From positions 21,362,385-21,426,384 of the forward strand of contig JAZBQD010000017.1 in the NCBI GenBank assembly GCA_036583965.1: a stretch of 64,000 nt of DNA. The letters are read 5' to 3'. Source of the DNA: Prunella strophiata (lineage: Eukaryota > Chordata > Aves > Passeriformes > Prunellidae). Position numbers and translations under genes: made by a program. The notes beneath the pieces are model-generated. The model was not told the DNA's origin. It searched no databases and saw nothing but the letters and a program-made list of their open reading frames with translations. This document shows positions 1-8,335 of this stretch, piece after piece (the first letter of the stretch is position 1; the number at the start of each line of letters is the position of its first letter).

Positions 1-1098
1 GATAGGTAAATTAATCATGTCAAAGTCCAACCATCTGCACCGTATCCTAGTCCTGGCTTTGTCTTATCAACTGGGCCCTCAGCCCTGTGGGCTAGTGATA
101 CTTTTGGACATAGTATGGCCAAGGAACACCCACTCTATGATTAAGAGGGGGTCCTTCTGACCTTTGTCCCATTGGAATATTAGCCCATGCAGGTGAGGGA
201 GCCTTACTAGTATGATGAAATTAAATGGAAGCTCAACCCGACAGCGATGTGCCTGCCGGGTTTCAATGGCCTTTCTGAGTTTTTCCAGAGCAGTTCGTGC
301 CTCCTGGGTTAATTCCTTCGGGGTATCCATATTTTCTCCGCCTTTTAGTAATTTAAAAATCAGAGACAGATCCCCTGTGGACAGGCCCAACCAAGGCCTC
401 ACCCAGTTTAAAGACCCACACAGTTGGTGGAGGTCTCTTAGAGTCCTAGGCTCATCCTTGATTACCATCCGCTGTGGTGTAATTGTGCGGTTAGTAATCT
501 CCAAACCTAGGTATCTCCAGGGCTGGTACCTTCTGCACTTTGTCATAATTTAACTCAAATCCTGCAGCTGGACAAGGCCGTAATGAGGTCATCAAGAGTC
601 TGTGTAAGCATGTATCGTCGGGGGCGCACACTAGTACATCATCCATGTAATGTAGGATGATGCACTCCCCTGCTCTGGCACGCACTGGGGCTAAGATTTT
701 AGCGACGTACCACTGGCAGATGGTAGGCGAGTTCTTCATCCCTTGGGGGAGAACTTTCCAGTGGTAGCGCCGCATGGGAGTCTTGATGTAAAATTTGGAA
801 CGGAGAATGCAAAACGAGGCGCATCATCCGGATGCAGGGGAATTTGAAAGTAACAATCCTTGATATCAATTACAACCAAATTCCAATCTTGGGGGAGCAT
901 CGATGGGGAAGGCATACCCGGTTGAAGCGATCCCATGTCCTCTATTACTTCATTTATTTTTCTCAAGTCGTGGAGGAGTCGCCACTTGTCCTTCCCCGGC
1001 TTCTTGATAACAAAGACCGGAGAATTCCAAGGGCTGTTTGTCTCTACAATATGGCCTTTGGCCAACTGCTCCTCCACGAGCTGAGTGAGCGCACTTAA
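1..1098 (-). pseudogene. pol: pol reverse transcriptase, N-terminal part (broken)
   Basis: The protease frame runs on into reverse transcriptase. The finger region is followed by the first catalytic aspartate motif (VIDIKD, near 856-873). A frame change near 770-790 shifts to the frame with LPQG (742-753) and YMDD (638-649), the catalytic core. A further change near 515-545 leads to the thumb and connection region, which is open to a TGA at 79-81. Reverse transcriptase copies the retroviral RNA into DNA; this copy cannot make a whole enzyme. The remainder lies beyond the left edge. Confidence 0.85.
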
Positions 1099-2124
1099 TT
1101 TCTGTTTACTCAGCGGCCACTGATCTACCCAAACTGGTGATTCTGTCCACCAATTTAGTTTTAGGGTAGGGCGCTCTGTCTCAGTGGCCGCTACCGAAAA
1201 TCCTGAGGGACCGGTAGCTCCAATTTGGCCCCCCACTGGGACATGCAATCTCTCCCATAAGGTAAACCTGCTATTTAATACAAACGGGCACACGTTTGCC
1301 AATTGCCCATCGGGCCCCATAGTTTGTACGATGCTCTTGGATCTCTGAGCCAATTGTGTACCCCCTACACCCTGGACTCTGCAGTCCATGTTTTCCAGCT
1401 CCCACTGTGACAGCCATTTGTGCGGTGGGATGACCGTCACATCCGCCCCTGTGTCCATCATCCACTGTAGTTGGATTCTGTGCCCCTGGCTTTTAAGGCC
1501 GCACCAGATCAGGGGCTTTTCCTCTCCTACAATACTGCTGTAATAAATGGAGAGGTCCAGGTCATCCCACAGATTCTGTGGCAGTGGTATGGCCTGAGCG
1601 ACGTCCTGGCCTCTCGGTAGGAAGAGGGGGGGGAAGGACACAGCGTGCCATGAGAACGAGATGCTCTGGGGTAGGTGGTAAAACCCCTGGAGCAATCACG
1701 ATCTCTTGCGGTGTGTGCTTTGTGTCCCCGACGACAAGGTACTTACAGCCCCGCCGGTAACACGATTGGACCTGTTCAATGAGGCTTGCTCCAGGTCAAC
1801 ATCAATTTCTCTCCAGTCCGTGTTGTCCAACACAACTGCCTGAGAAAGTCTTAATACAAATGGTTTAGTCCAGTCCTGTAAAAAGAAAGATCCAGAGGGG
1901 CTATTAATCTGATGTTGCTGGCCATTGTTATTATCCACTCCACACTCTGCCCCATTTATATCTTTGCGCGAGGCAGGGTCGCTCTCACTCCTCGGTTTTT
2001 TTGTATTGCTTCTCCTCCCCCTACCCCCGCTCCTGCTCCTCCCTTTCTTGGTGGTGTTGGGGGAGCTTGTCCCAAATAGGGACACCTTTGTATCCAATGT
2101 CCTGCTTGTTTGCAGTGAAAGCAA
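1099..2124 (-). pseudogene. pro: pro: pre-protease segment and aspartic protease
   Basis: A second frame overlaps the nucleocapsid from about 2124. Its active-site motif DTGAD is at 1441-1455, followed by the hydrophobic residues typical of retropepsins. The later hydrophobic motif near the end of the protease (around 1265-1280) appears altered, with no clear GRD or GRN. A stop near 1696 and a local frame change at about 1640-1760 interrupt the segment before the protease. That segment carries a short hydrophobic run that may be the remains of a dUTPase-like domain, which betaretroviruses encode in pro; this last point is weak. The enzyme would have cleaved the Gag and Pol precursors. The border with pol is approximate, since the frame runs straight into reverse transcriptase. 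Confidence 0.75.
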
Positions 2125-2234
2125 ACATTATTCCTGGGTGTCCTAGGGAATGCTGGTGATGGGGTAGGTCTACTCTCCGCCACCACTACCGCTGTCCTCT
2201 CTCGGGCTGCTGGTCTCTTGTAAGCTAGTGGTGT
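1956..2234 (-). pseudogene. gag: gag nucleocapsid, one CCHC zinc knuckle
   Basis: The frame used by capsid continues after its stop and carries one CX2CX4HX4C zinc knuckle at 2082-2123, the RNA-binding motif of retroviral nucleocapsid. Exogenous betaretroviruses usually have two knuckles; I see only one, followed by a Gly/Arg/Lys-rich stretch. The frame ends near 1956, and protease is read from another frame, as expected if gag-pro needed a frameshift. Confidence 0.8.
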
Positions 2235-3560
2235 TCAAACTCGGGCTTTCCGTGCGCACTCTTCCATGATTGTTTCCAGAGATGGTGCTGGAGCCAATGG
2301 CAGGCTGACGATGATCCTTCTACACTCTTCATTAGCATTTTCGGTTACTATTTCCTTGATGAGTCTCTCACTGGACCCGGGATCTGGGACTTTTTTCTCC
2401 ACAACTTCACGGACCCGATCCACAAAGTCCAGGAAAGACTCATCCGCCTTCTGTTTTAACGAAACAAAACTCGGGAGAGGGTCTTTAGTGGGTAGTTGGT
2501 GGAAAGCCTTCTCAGCCTCAGTTTTAGTCAAATTTAAAATGATCTGGGGGATTTTCTCAGCCTGCTTCCGGGGTAACTCCCAGTCTCCCTCACCTGCCAG
2601 ATGTTCAAAGGTGAGGGGGTTCCCATCTTCATCATTTGCACGCTCCGGGTTCTCCCAAAGAGTCGGGAGGAGGTCGGTCAGGTGTCCCCGCCAGGCCTTC
2701 ACCCACAGCTTATACTCAGATGGACTGCATAAGCTGGAAAAAATTTCTTTTAGGTCCCCGGGGACGAGGACATTTGCTGAAATGGTGGTCCTTAATAGGC
2801 CTTTGAAATACTCACTGGACCGACCGACCTCCTTCTGAGTCTTATAAAGTTCTTTGATGTTTTGGTAGGGAAAAGGTGACCATTTAGGCCTCCTTCCCCT
2901 ACCATCATAAGAAACCGGAGCGGCAAATGGGACTGGGTTTTCATCACCGGACATCCGGCCCTGTACCCCATCACTTCCTGTTCCCACGGGACCGTGAGAA
3001 CCGGAAGGAGGAGCGTGGGAAACTGGATGTGGGAGGAGCTTCCCGGAAGGCTGAGGGGCGGAACGAGGGACAGAAGAGGAGGGGACACCCAAAGGGGCAG
3101 GGACTTAATTATGAGAAAAACAAGGAGGAGGAGTTGAAGGAGGAGTCAGGGGTGGAGCCAAATGTCTTAGGGAACAGGAAGAGGAGGAACCAGAACCCAG
3201 GAAAGGGTGGGTAGAAGAAAATGGTGGGAAAAGAAAAGGATTATGGGGAGGAGAAGGTGGGGGAGGTCCACAAGATGGGGGCCATGCCACGTGGCATCCA
3301 CCATCTTGTGAACCAAAAGTGGGGGAAGAAACGCCATCTTGAACCTTTTCTAAGGACTTTTCTACGGGATCAGGGGTAAAAGGATTGGGGTTTAGGGAAG
3401 GAGTCTGGACAGGATGATCAGTCCTGCCAGGACAATCAGGGGACCGAGCGAATCGTGGGGAGCCAGGGAGATGTTCTGCCAACACAGGGCTACCCTGCAT
3501 CAACTGAGGATTGTTTGCTCCCCGATTCACCTGGTTTGGGACACAGGGAAGCAGAAACAC
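2235..3560 (-). pseudogene. gag: gag proline-rich linker and capsid (broken)
   Basis: One reading frame carries a proline-rich segment (3560 to 3108), an in-frame TAA at 3105-3107, then the capsid. The capsid starts near a Pro-Val around 2930 and includes the major homology region at 2415-2453 (a Q-x3-E-x7-R pattern with internal phenylalanines). This motif is diagnostic of retroviral capsid, which forms the core shell and drives Gag assembly. The frame ends at a second stop at 2235-2237 just before the nucleocapsid. The proline-rich linker between matrix and capsid is typical of betaretroviruses. Both stops look like decay, since the reading continues in the same frame after each. Confidence 0.85.
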
Positions 3561-3909
3561 AGGGACAAGGAGAAGGGGAACCCGGGGAAACTGGGGAAGG
3601 TTCGGTTAGATTTCCTTCCATTTTCCCACTCACATCTGCTGTCAAAGTTCTCATCTTGACAAACAGATGGAGGAACTTTTCGCTGTCCTTATCTCCGGCG
3701 ACAGATCTTTCCGTGAGCTTATTGCCTACTAATATCCAGAATCTTACTGATCTCATGTCTTCCGGAGTGGTATTTGGAAAATGGAAGAAAATCCAACGGA
3801 CAAACCTTTTTATAACCGACCTTTTAACTGATAACATCCCCCCTCCCACCAGGGAATCCTCAACTTGGAGGTAAACCTCCCTCTGCCTAGTAGAGAGTCT
3901 CACCCCCAT
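3490..3909 (-). pseudogene. gag: gag matrix region (broken)
   Basis: An ATG at 3909 opens a frame beginning Met-Gly, so glycine 2 could be myristoylated as in many retroviral matrix proteins. The next ~85 residues have the basic, helical look of a betaretroviral matrix domain, including a run near residues 20-35 rich in Lys, Arg and aromatic residues. The same frame is open further upstream to about 3951, but only through non-ATG codons, so 3909 is the better start. Around residue 110 the frame turns into a Pro/Ser/Cys-rich tail and ends near 3490, while the rest of gag continues in another frame. A frame change between about 3560 and 3490 therefore separates it from capsid. Confidence 0.7.
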
Positions 3910-4404
3910 CTCATTAACCAGAGACTCACTACTAAGGCAACCTTTTCCCACTTGCGGAGTAAAATGAAAAACTGAACAAAAAGGGTCCTTGATCTCCTAG
4001 TGGTCAGAGGGTCCGCACGTGGGGCCCCACGCCTCCCCTTGCTCGGGAGTCCACCCTCTGACCTACTGCCTCCCTCGCAGTACCCGCTGTTCCTCCCAGG
4101 CAGGCACTCCCCCTCCCCTGGGATAACTTACGGGACTAGACGATCGACGAAAGAAAAATCCCCGCAAGGGTCCGCTCTGCTTTGAGAAGTTCCTCCACAC
4201 ACTCACAGGATCGCCGCCATCAGGTGGTGGATTGGTCTTCCCAATCCCCCAGGAGCCACACTCTAGAACGAGCACAGGCTCGACTGGGGGTACTTGACGT
4301 GCCGGACTGCTTGGGCAAAGCACTCTCCTTCTAGGTGTCTCCGCCGCAGTCTCTACGTAGGGTCTGGCTGACCAGTCGCCCCATGAGTGGACAACTGACC
4401 AGAG
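3910..4404 (-). other. Retroviral untranslated leader
   Basis: This stretch lies between the primer site and the probable gag ATG. It should hold the packaging region and splice donor of the provirus, but I could not fix either with confidence. Open frames crossing it show no retroviral motif. Confidence 0.5.
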
Positions 4405-4422
4405 GCCCCACGTTGGGCGCCA
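4405..4422 (-). other. Primer binding site for tRNA-Lys
   Basis: The minus strand reads TGGCGCCCAACGTGGGGC, the 18-base complement of the 3' end of tRNA-Lys (lysine-1,2 type). It sits directly inside the LTR edge with a three-base spacer. This is the usual priming site of betaretrovirus-like elements and fixes both the orientation and the class of the provirus. Confidence 0.88.
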
Positions 4423-4691
4423 AGCTGACGCCGCGCCTGGATCGCGGGAGGAAGGGCGAGTCGCGTAACCGGCTAGCCTGCTCAGCCCTTCTCCTCCAGG
4501 CCGCGTCACCGTGTGGCCGCTCCCCGCCTCGAGCCCCCTGGCTGGGACCAAGGGTAGCGGTTCGGCCTACGGCTTGGAACCTCTCCTTCCTCGTGGCCTG
4601 GACGAAGGTGGGCACCCGGAGAGGTTCCTCGTCTTAGCAGAGGGGCACAAAGGAGAGAGGAGACACTCTCTGGTGGCACACTTCCAAGATG

Positions 4692-4697
4692 TTTATT
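4692..4697 (-). terminator. LTR polyadenylation signal AATAAA
   Basis: The minus strand has a perfect AATAAA inside the LTR, downstream of the TATA box. In retroviral LTRs this hexamer lies in or near R. The second LTR-like element has a matching but altered site (AATTAA) at about 7914-7919. Confidence 0.6.
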
Positions 4698-4787
4698 CTT
4701 CCCCCGAGGGAGAATCGCAGATGTGATACAAAGAAACAATCTCAGAGGGAGCACACACAGCGAGCGAGGAGGAAGGGAATACAGCAA

Positions 4788-4795
4788 CTTATAAA
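4788..4795 (-). promoter_or_regulatory. TATA box of the LTR promoter
   Basis: The minus strand reads TTTATAAG here, about 90 bases before the LTR poly(A) signal and with room for a cap site near 4760. It would drive leftward transcription of the provirus. Position and order are seen; activity is inference. Confidence 0.55.
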
Positions 4796-5233
4796 GGGTG
4801 GCAGCCCCCAGGGAGGGGACTGCTTACAAACCAATCGGGAGATAACAGGGAGGAGCATAGGATGGGTTCACATTATTAAAATACCAATAGGGGGAAAGGA
4901 GGGAGGAGCACATACATAATCCACGAATGGGGAAAAGGGAAGAACATGACTGACACAGAACATTCTAGTTCAAGGGGTGTAGCAAACTGTACCTGACACC
5001 TTGAAGGGGCTGGACTTGGAGGACTGGCAGGGCTAAGTTTAGTAACAGGGGAGGAGTGGAGAAGACTGACATATGGATGGATACATGAAGAGCAGGAAAA
5101 TATGGGGTAAACAACTTCAGGGAGAAACCATCGGGGAAACTGAACAGGGGTACATGGAACCAACCATTTTCTGAACATAGGCAGAATCCAACATATAAGA
5201 AGATAACCATTAAATCCCATAACAAATGAAACA

Positions 5234-5968
5234 TTAAATACTTAACCACACACCACAACAATCTGTCCCTTGGCTTAGCTCTATGCCCATTGTGCCTTCC
5301 CATGCCCCTTCCTCGGACACCTCAAAGTCAAGGGCATCTTCCCACTCCTCCTCCTCGGACAGTTCTCGATCAAGGCCATCTTCCCACTCTTCTTCCTCAG
5401 ACACTTCTGGGCCAAGGGCATCTTCACACTCTTCCTCACTGGTCCAGAACACTGGCTCAGTGCTCACAGCCTGGGCTCCCAGCCGCTCCAGAAGCACCCG
5501 ATGGTTCGTGGTGCCCTTGGTGAATCTCCTACGTGTCACCTGTGGCAGCTGCGGAGCAGTGAAGCCGATTGTCCAGGCCAGGCTTGTGCCCCTGTCCCAT
5601 CCCCTCTCAGGCCGTCCCATTCTGTTCTTGGCACTCACCTGCCCAGCTGTGTCATCGAGGGCCCCGGGGCGCCTCAGCGAGGAACCCTGTCCTTGCCTCT
5701 GTGGCTCCATCACCTCCAGGCCATCCTGCTGCTGCCGCCAGCCATGGGCCTGGAAGCTCCTGTCCGGCTCCTGCGAACGCCTCCTCTTGAAGGACACGAT
5801 GACCTCCTGCAAAACAGGCCTGCACCTCCTGCATCCCCACATCCACCAAGGGCTTTGCTGGCACTCAACAACCACGCACAGCCCTGCCTGTCCCTGCTCT
5901 GGTGCTTCTTGCTGCTGCTGGCCTGTCCCTGCATCTGCATTCCTGCTCGGGGAAGCAGATACAGACAC
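5234..5968 (-). CDS. Unidentified open frame with acidic 14-residue repeats
   Basis: A 244-codon minus-strand frame next to the LTR; I do not recognise it. The N-terminal part is Gln/Gly-rich, the middle basic (an FKRRR stretch), and the C-terminal third has three to four copies of an acidic unit like EEEEWEDGLDRELS. The last ~18 codons lie at or inside the LTR edge, so the original 3' end may have been replaced by the insertion. A consensus-like splice pair would remove 5549-5638 (CAG|GTGAGT ... CTCCGCAG), 90 bases and a multiple of three. An acceptor-like TTTTGCAG lies just upstream of codon EVIV near 5808. It could thus be two exons of a host gene, a retained intron, or chance in GC-rich DNA. 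The whole-codon repeat unit is the best argument for coding. Confidence 0.3.
   Translation of the reverse strand: MSVSASPSRNADAGTGQQQQEAPEQGQAGLCVVVECQQSPWWMWGCRRCRPVLQEVIVSFKRRRSQEPDRSFQAHGWRQQQDGLEVMEPQRQGQGSSLRRPGALDDTAGQVSAKNRMGRPERGWDRGTSLAWTIGFTAPQLPQVTRRRFTKGTTNHRVLLERLGAQAVSTEPVFWTSEEECEDALGPEVSEEEEWEDGLDRELSEEEEWEDALDFEVSEEGAWEGTMGIELSQGTDCCGVWLSI
5297..5438 (-). repeat. 42-bp tandem repeat, about 3.3 copies
   Basis: Three near-identical 42-bp units (5297-5338, 5339-5380, 5381-5422) and a partial fourth. The unit is exactly 14 codons and encodes a Glu/Asp/Trp-rich segment in the minus-strand open frame. Most differences between units are single bases that keep the acidic character. 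Confidence 0.85.
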
Positions 5969-5970
5969 GC

Positions 5971-7690
5971 GGCCCGCCTGGGCCGGCTCTGCTGCTCAGA
6001 GAACATGTGAACAACCTGAGATGAAACATACACATTCTGTACTTTTTCCATTTCTACTTTGCTACCTGTTGGCTCAGCAAGAAGGACCTATGTAAATAAC
6101 AGTCCAGAACTATGAGAAAGGGTAAAGAAAAAGGAGATGCTCTTATTTAATCCCCCGTTTGTACAACATTCCTCATCTACGAGCAGCAGCTTAGTAAGTT
6201 TTATTCGGGAAGCGAGAAATCCTCAGCCAGTGTAGGATGTCACCACTATATCATGAGACATCTCTGTCTCCACATGCTCCTGCCTCTGGAGCTCACATCT
6301 TCCTTTTGCCTTTCCTGCCACTTATAAGCTTTTTCTGACTCTCCCTGACATCCACTCATTCAAAGTCCTGACAGAATTCAGGGCCTCTTCTGCATTTCTC
6401 TAAAGGCTGGTGGAGGCTGCAGTCTGTACCTGTGGCACACACTGTGACACTGACCTTTGCAGGACTTCCAGAGCTGCACATCACTCCCTTTTGTGGAATT
6501 CTCCAGCACAAGTGACTTGAGCTCAACGAGCCAGTTTTTCACTGGGGATGCCTCTCATTACCTGGAGTCCTTTTCATTCCCTTCTCTGATCTGAGGCACT
6601 TGTCTTCAACACACTAAAGAGGGCACAAACGAGTCAAGTCACAACACAGGGATTTTTTTTTTTTGCCCCATTTGTCCTTGAGGATTTAAAAAGAACACCT
6701 TGGATCAAGGCATGCAAGCACTGCCAGCACACAGTACAGAGACAGCTCAAGATGTTGGCAAAGCTGTGGAGGGAACAGGGCCTCATTCCAGACAGAAGCA
6801 AAACAAATTGTTTGCGTTGGTGCTGGAACCAAACAAAATATGCAGCTCCTCCATATCTGACTGAAAACTGGGTTGGCCTGAGCTGCATTTTCAGCTCTCA
6901 GTCCATGTGCTTGGCTCCCACAGGTGACATGCCCAAGAGATGCTCTTTAAGCTCAGTGACAGTAGGACAAGAAGTTTCTCTCTTCCTCTTCTGCACACTT
7001 TACACACCACTAGATGGCATTCAAAGCATGAGCCATGTATTTCACTGAAAACTTGCCAGGATTTCCTTGACCTCATTTGCAGTAAGTTAAGGGAAGGCAT
7101 TATATGCCCAGAAGGCCATGATGTTTTATTCTGTGAATCCTTAAATGATACTGATACCTCAGGGGAATTTTGAAACGGAAGTTATCTGGCTAAAGGGCAT
7201 TTCTCTATGGTGCTGTGAGAAGCAGGAGCTGTAGATGAAATCAAATATAAAATAACCCAGACATATTCTGGTAAAAAAAAATAATGAAAATGTGGGGTGG
7301 AAAGTAAAAGTCTGTGGAGATGCAAGCTACAAAGATACATTCTATATACACATGCATAGCAAGTATACGTATTTCATCCCTACACCTATGCCTCTTGACA
7401 GGATCAAGAACAGAAAGCCTGGATTCCAAACAAAACCAAGCCTGGACAGACATTGTGAGCTCAGATTTTTTTTAGCTATCTGAAACTATTATTGATTCAT
7501 ACAGAAAATAATATTTATTTGAAAATAGAGGGTCCATAGTTTAAAACCAGGAAGAATAACGTCTTAATTACAGTACAATGCAGAAAAACACCCTCAAGTT
7601 TCTGCTTTCTCTCTCTTCTCAGAACTTCCTTCTCCTCTTCAGGCTCACACAAATAAAAATACACGTACCCGTGGTTTCAAAGAGAATATA
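5971..7690. other. Unassigned sequence
   Basis: Between the acidic-repeat frame and the solo LTR I see no supported gene. There is a short T run near 6651-6663 and several short open frames without recognisable motifs. Base composition falls from GC-rich (to about 6000) to AT-rich. Confidence 0.5.
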
Positions 7691-8335
7691 TGACACGGTG
7701 GCCACTAGGAGACACCTCCAGCTCGCCGTATCTCCTGGCCTGGGCCAAGAGTGGCTGCTCCCTGTCTGCCCCCAGGGCTGGTCTGGGCAGCGGTGCGAGC
7801 AGGGCTGCTTGGTGCCCTGAGGCAGCAAGGCTGCTCTCTGTGGCTGCTGTTTTTAATCCAAGTCGAAAATCCAAGGCGAAGGAATAAGAGGGGACACTGG
7901 TATGGGCTCCCAAGTTTAATTCTTGGAAGGAGCCACAGACAAGTGACAAAGAATACAGGCTTGGCACAACTGAAATACAGGGGAGGGTACAAGGGGAGGA
8001 TACAAACTTGAACCAATTGCAGGACACCTGGGGGGGCGCGCAGGGTGGGGAATACATTGTGACAGCCAGTGGGAGGCAATTGGGGAGGAGAATAGTTCAA
8101 ACATACCAATGGGGTTTCAAGGGATACAGGATACACATAAAAGATTCTAGGAATAAAGGTGGGGCTACAGTGACCAACAAGGGAGGAGGGCAGGGTTTCA
8201 TTGACTGGCAGGGAAGGATCCAGAGTAAAGAGTTGGTCTTTGGGGAGATTGAAAGGGAAATGGGAGGGTAGAACTCTGGAGTAAACCAAATATGCATGGG
8301 GGGCAACCCTAACAATCCGTTTTTAACTTATAACA
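7691..8335 (-). mobile_element. Probable solo LTR, related to the provirus LTR
   Basis: This stretch resembles the 4426-5289 LTR at matching places. On the minus strand the region AAGAATTAAACTTGG corresponds to AAGAATAAACATCTTGG around the poly(A) signal. The outer end shares TAAG..AA...AC.GATTGTT with the provirus LTR, and the inner end again starts TGAC on the plus strand. No primer site follows on the left, so it looks like a solo LTR left by recombination. Boundaries are approximate and I could not see a clean target duplication. The poly(A) hexamer is mutated. A stretch of coding-like frames inside it (7705-8289) is a by-product. Confidence 0.5.

Larger units (their letters stand above)
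1..5289 (-). mobile_element. Class II (betaretrovirus-like) endogenous retrovirus, 5' part
   Basis: A degraded provirus reads right to left and runs off the left edge. Seen in order: an LTR with TATA box and poly(A) signal, a primer site matching the 3' end of tRNA-Lys, a gag region with matrix, capsid and a CCHC zinc knuckle, an aspartic protease with DTGAD, and reverse transcriptase with YMDD. The lysine primer site, a separate protease frame and the capsid major homology region fit class II (ERVK-like) elements. No part is intact: gag has a frame change and two stops, and pol has at least two frame changes and a stop. RNase H, integrase, env and the 3' LTR would lie outside the window. The right boundary is approximate, 5260-5289. 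Confidence 0.9.
4426..5289 (-). repeat. 5' LTR of the endogenous retrovirus
   Basis: The 3' end of the LTR is placed three bases from the primer site, where the minus strand reads CA, giving the usual TG...CA ends. Within it, read on the minus strand, a TATAAG box (4788-4793) is followed about 90 bases later by AATAAA (4692-4697). This is the order expected for U3-R-U5, with the start of R near 4760. The outer edge could be near 5260 (ending CACCACAACA on the plus strand) or near 5289. Similarity to the second LTR at about 8.3 kb continues a little past 5260, which favours the outer choice. The partner LTR and target duplication cannot be checked because the provirus leaves the window. Confidence 0.75.

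Noticed and set aside
212..553. Plus-strand open frame over the retroviral pol
   Set aside because: It is the antisense shadow of reverse transcriptase, with no motif of its own.
5283..6095. Long plus-strand frame opposite the acidic-repeat frame
   Set aside because: It is Ser/Pro-rich and explained by the GC-rich repeat read on the other strand.
7705..8289. 194-codon minus-strand frame
   Set aside because: It lies wholly in the probable solo LTR and has no motif.
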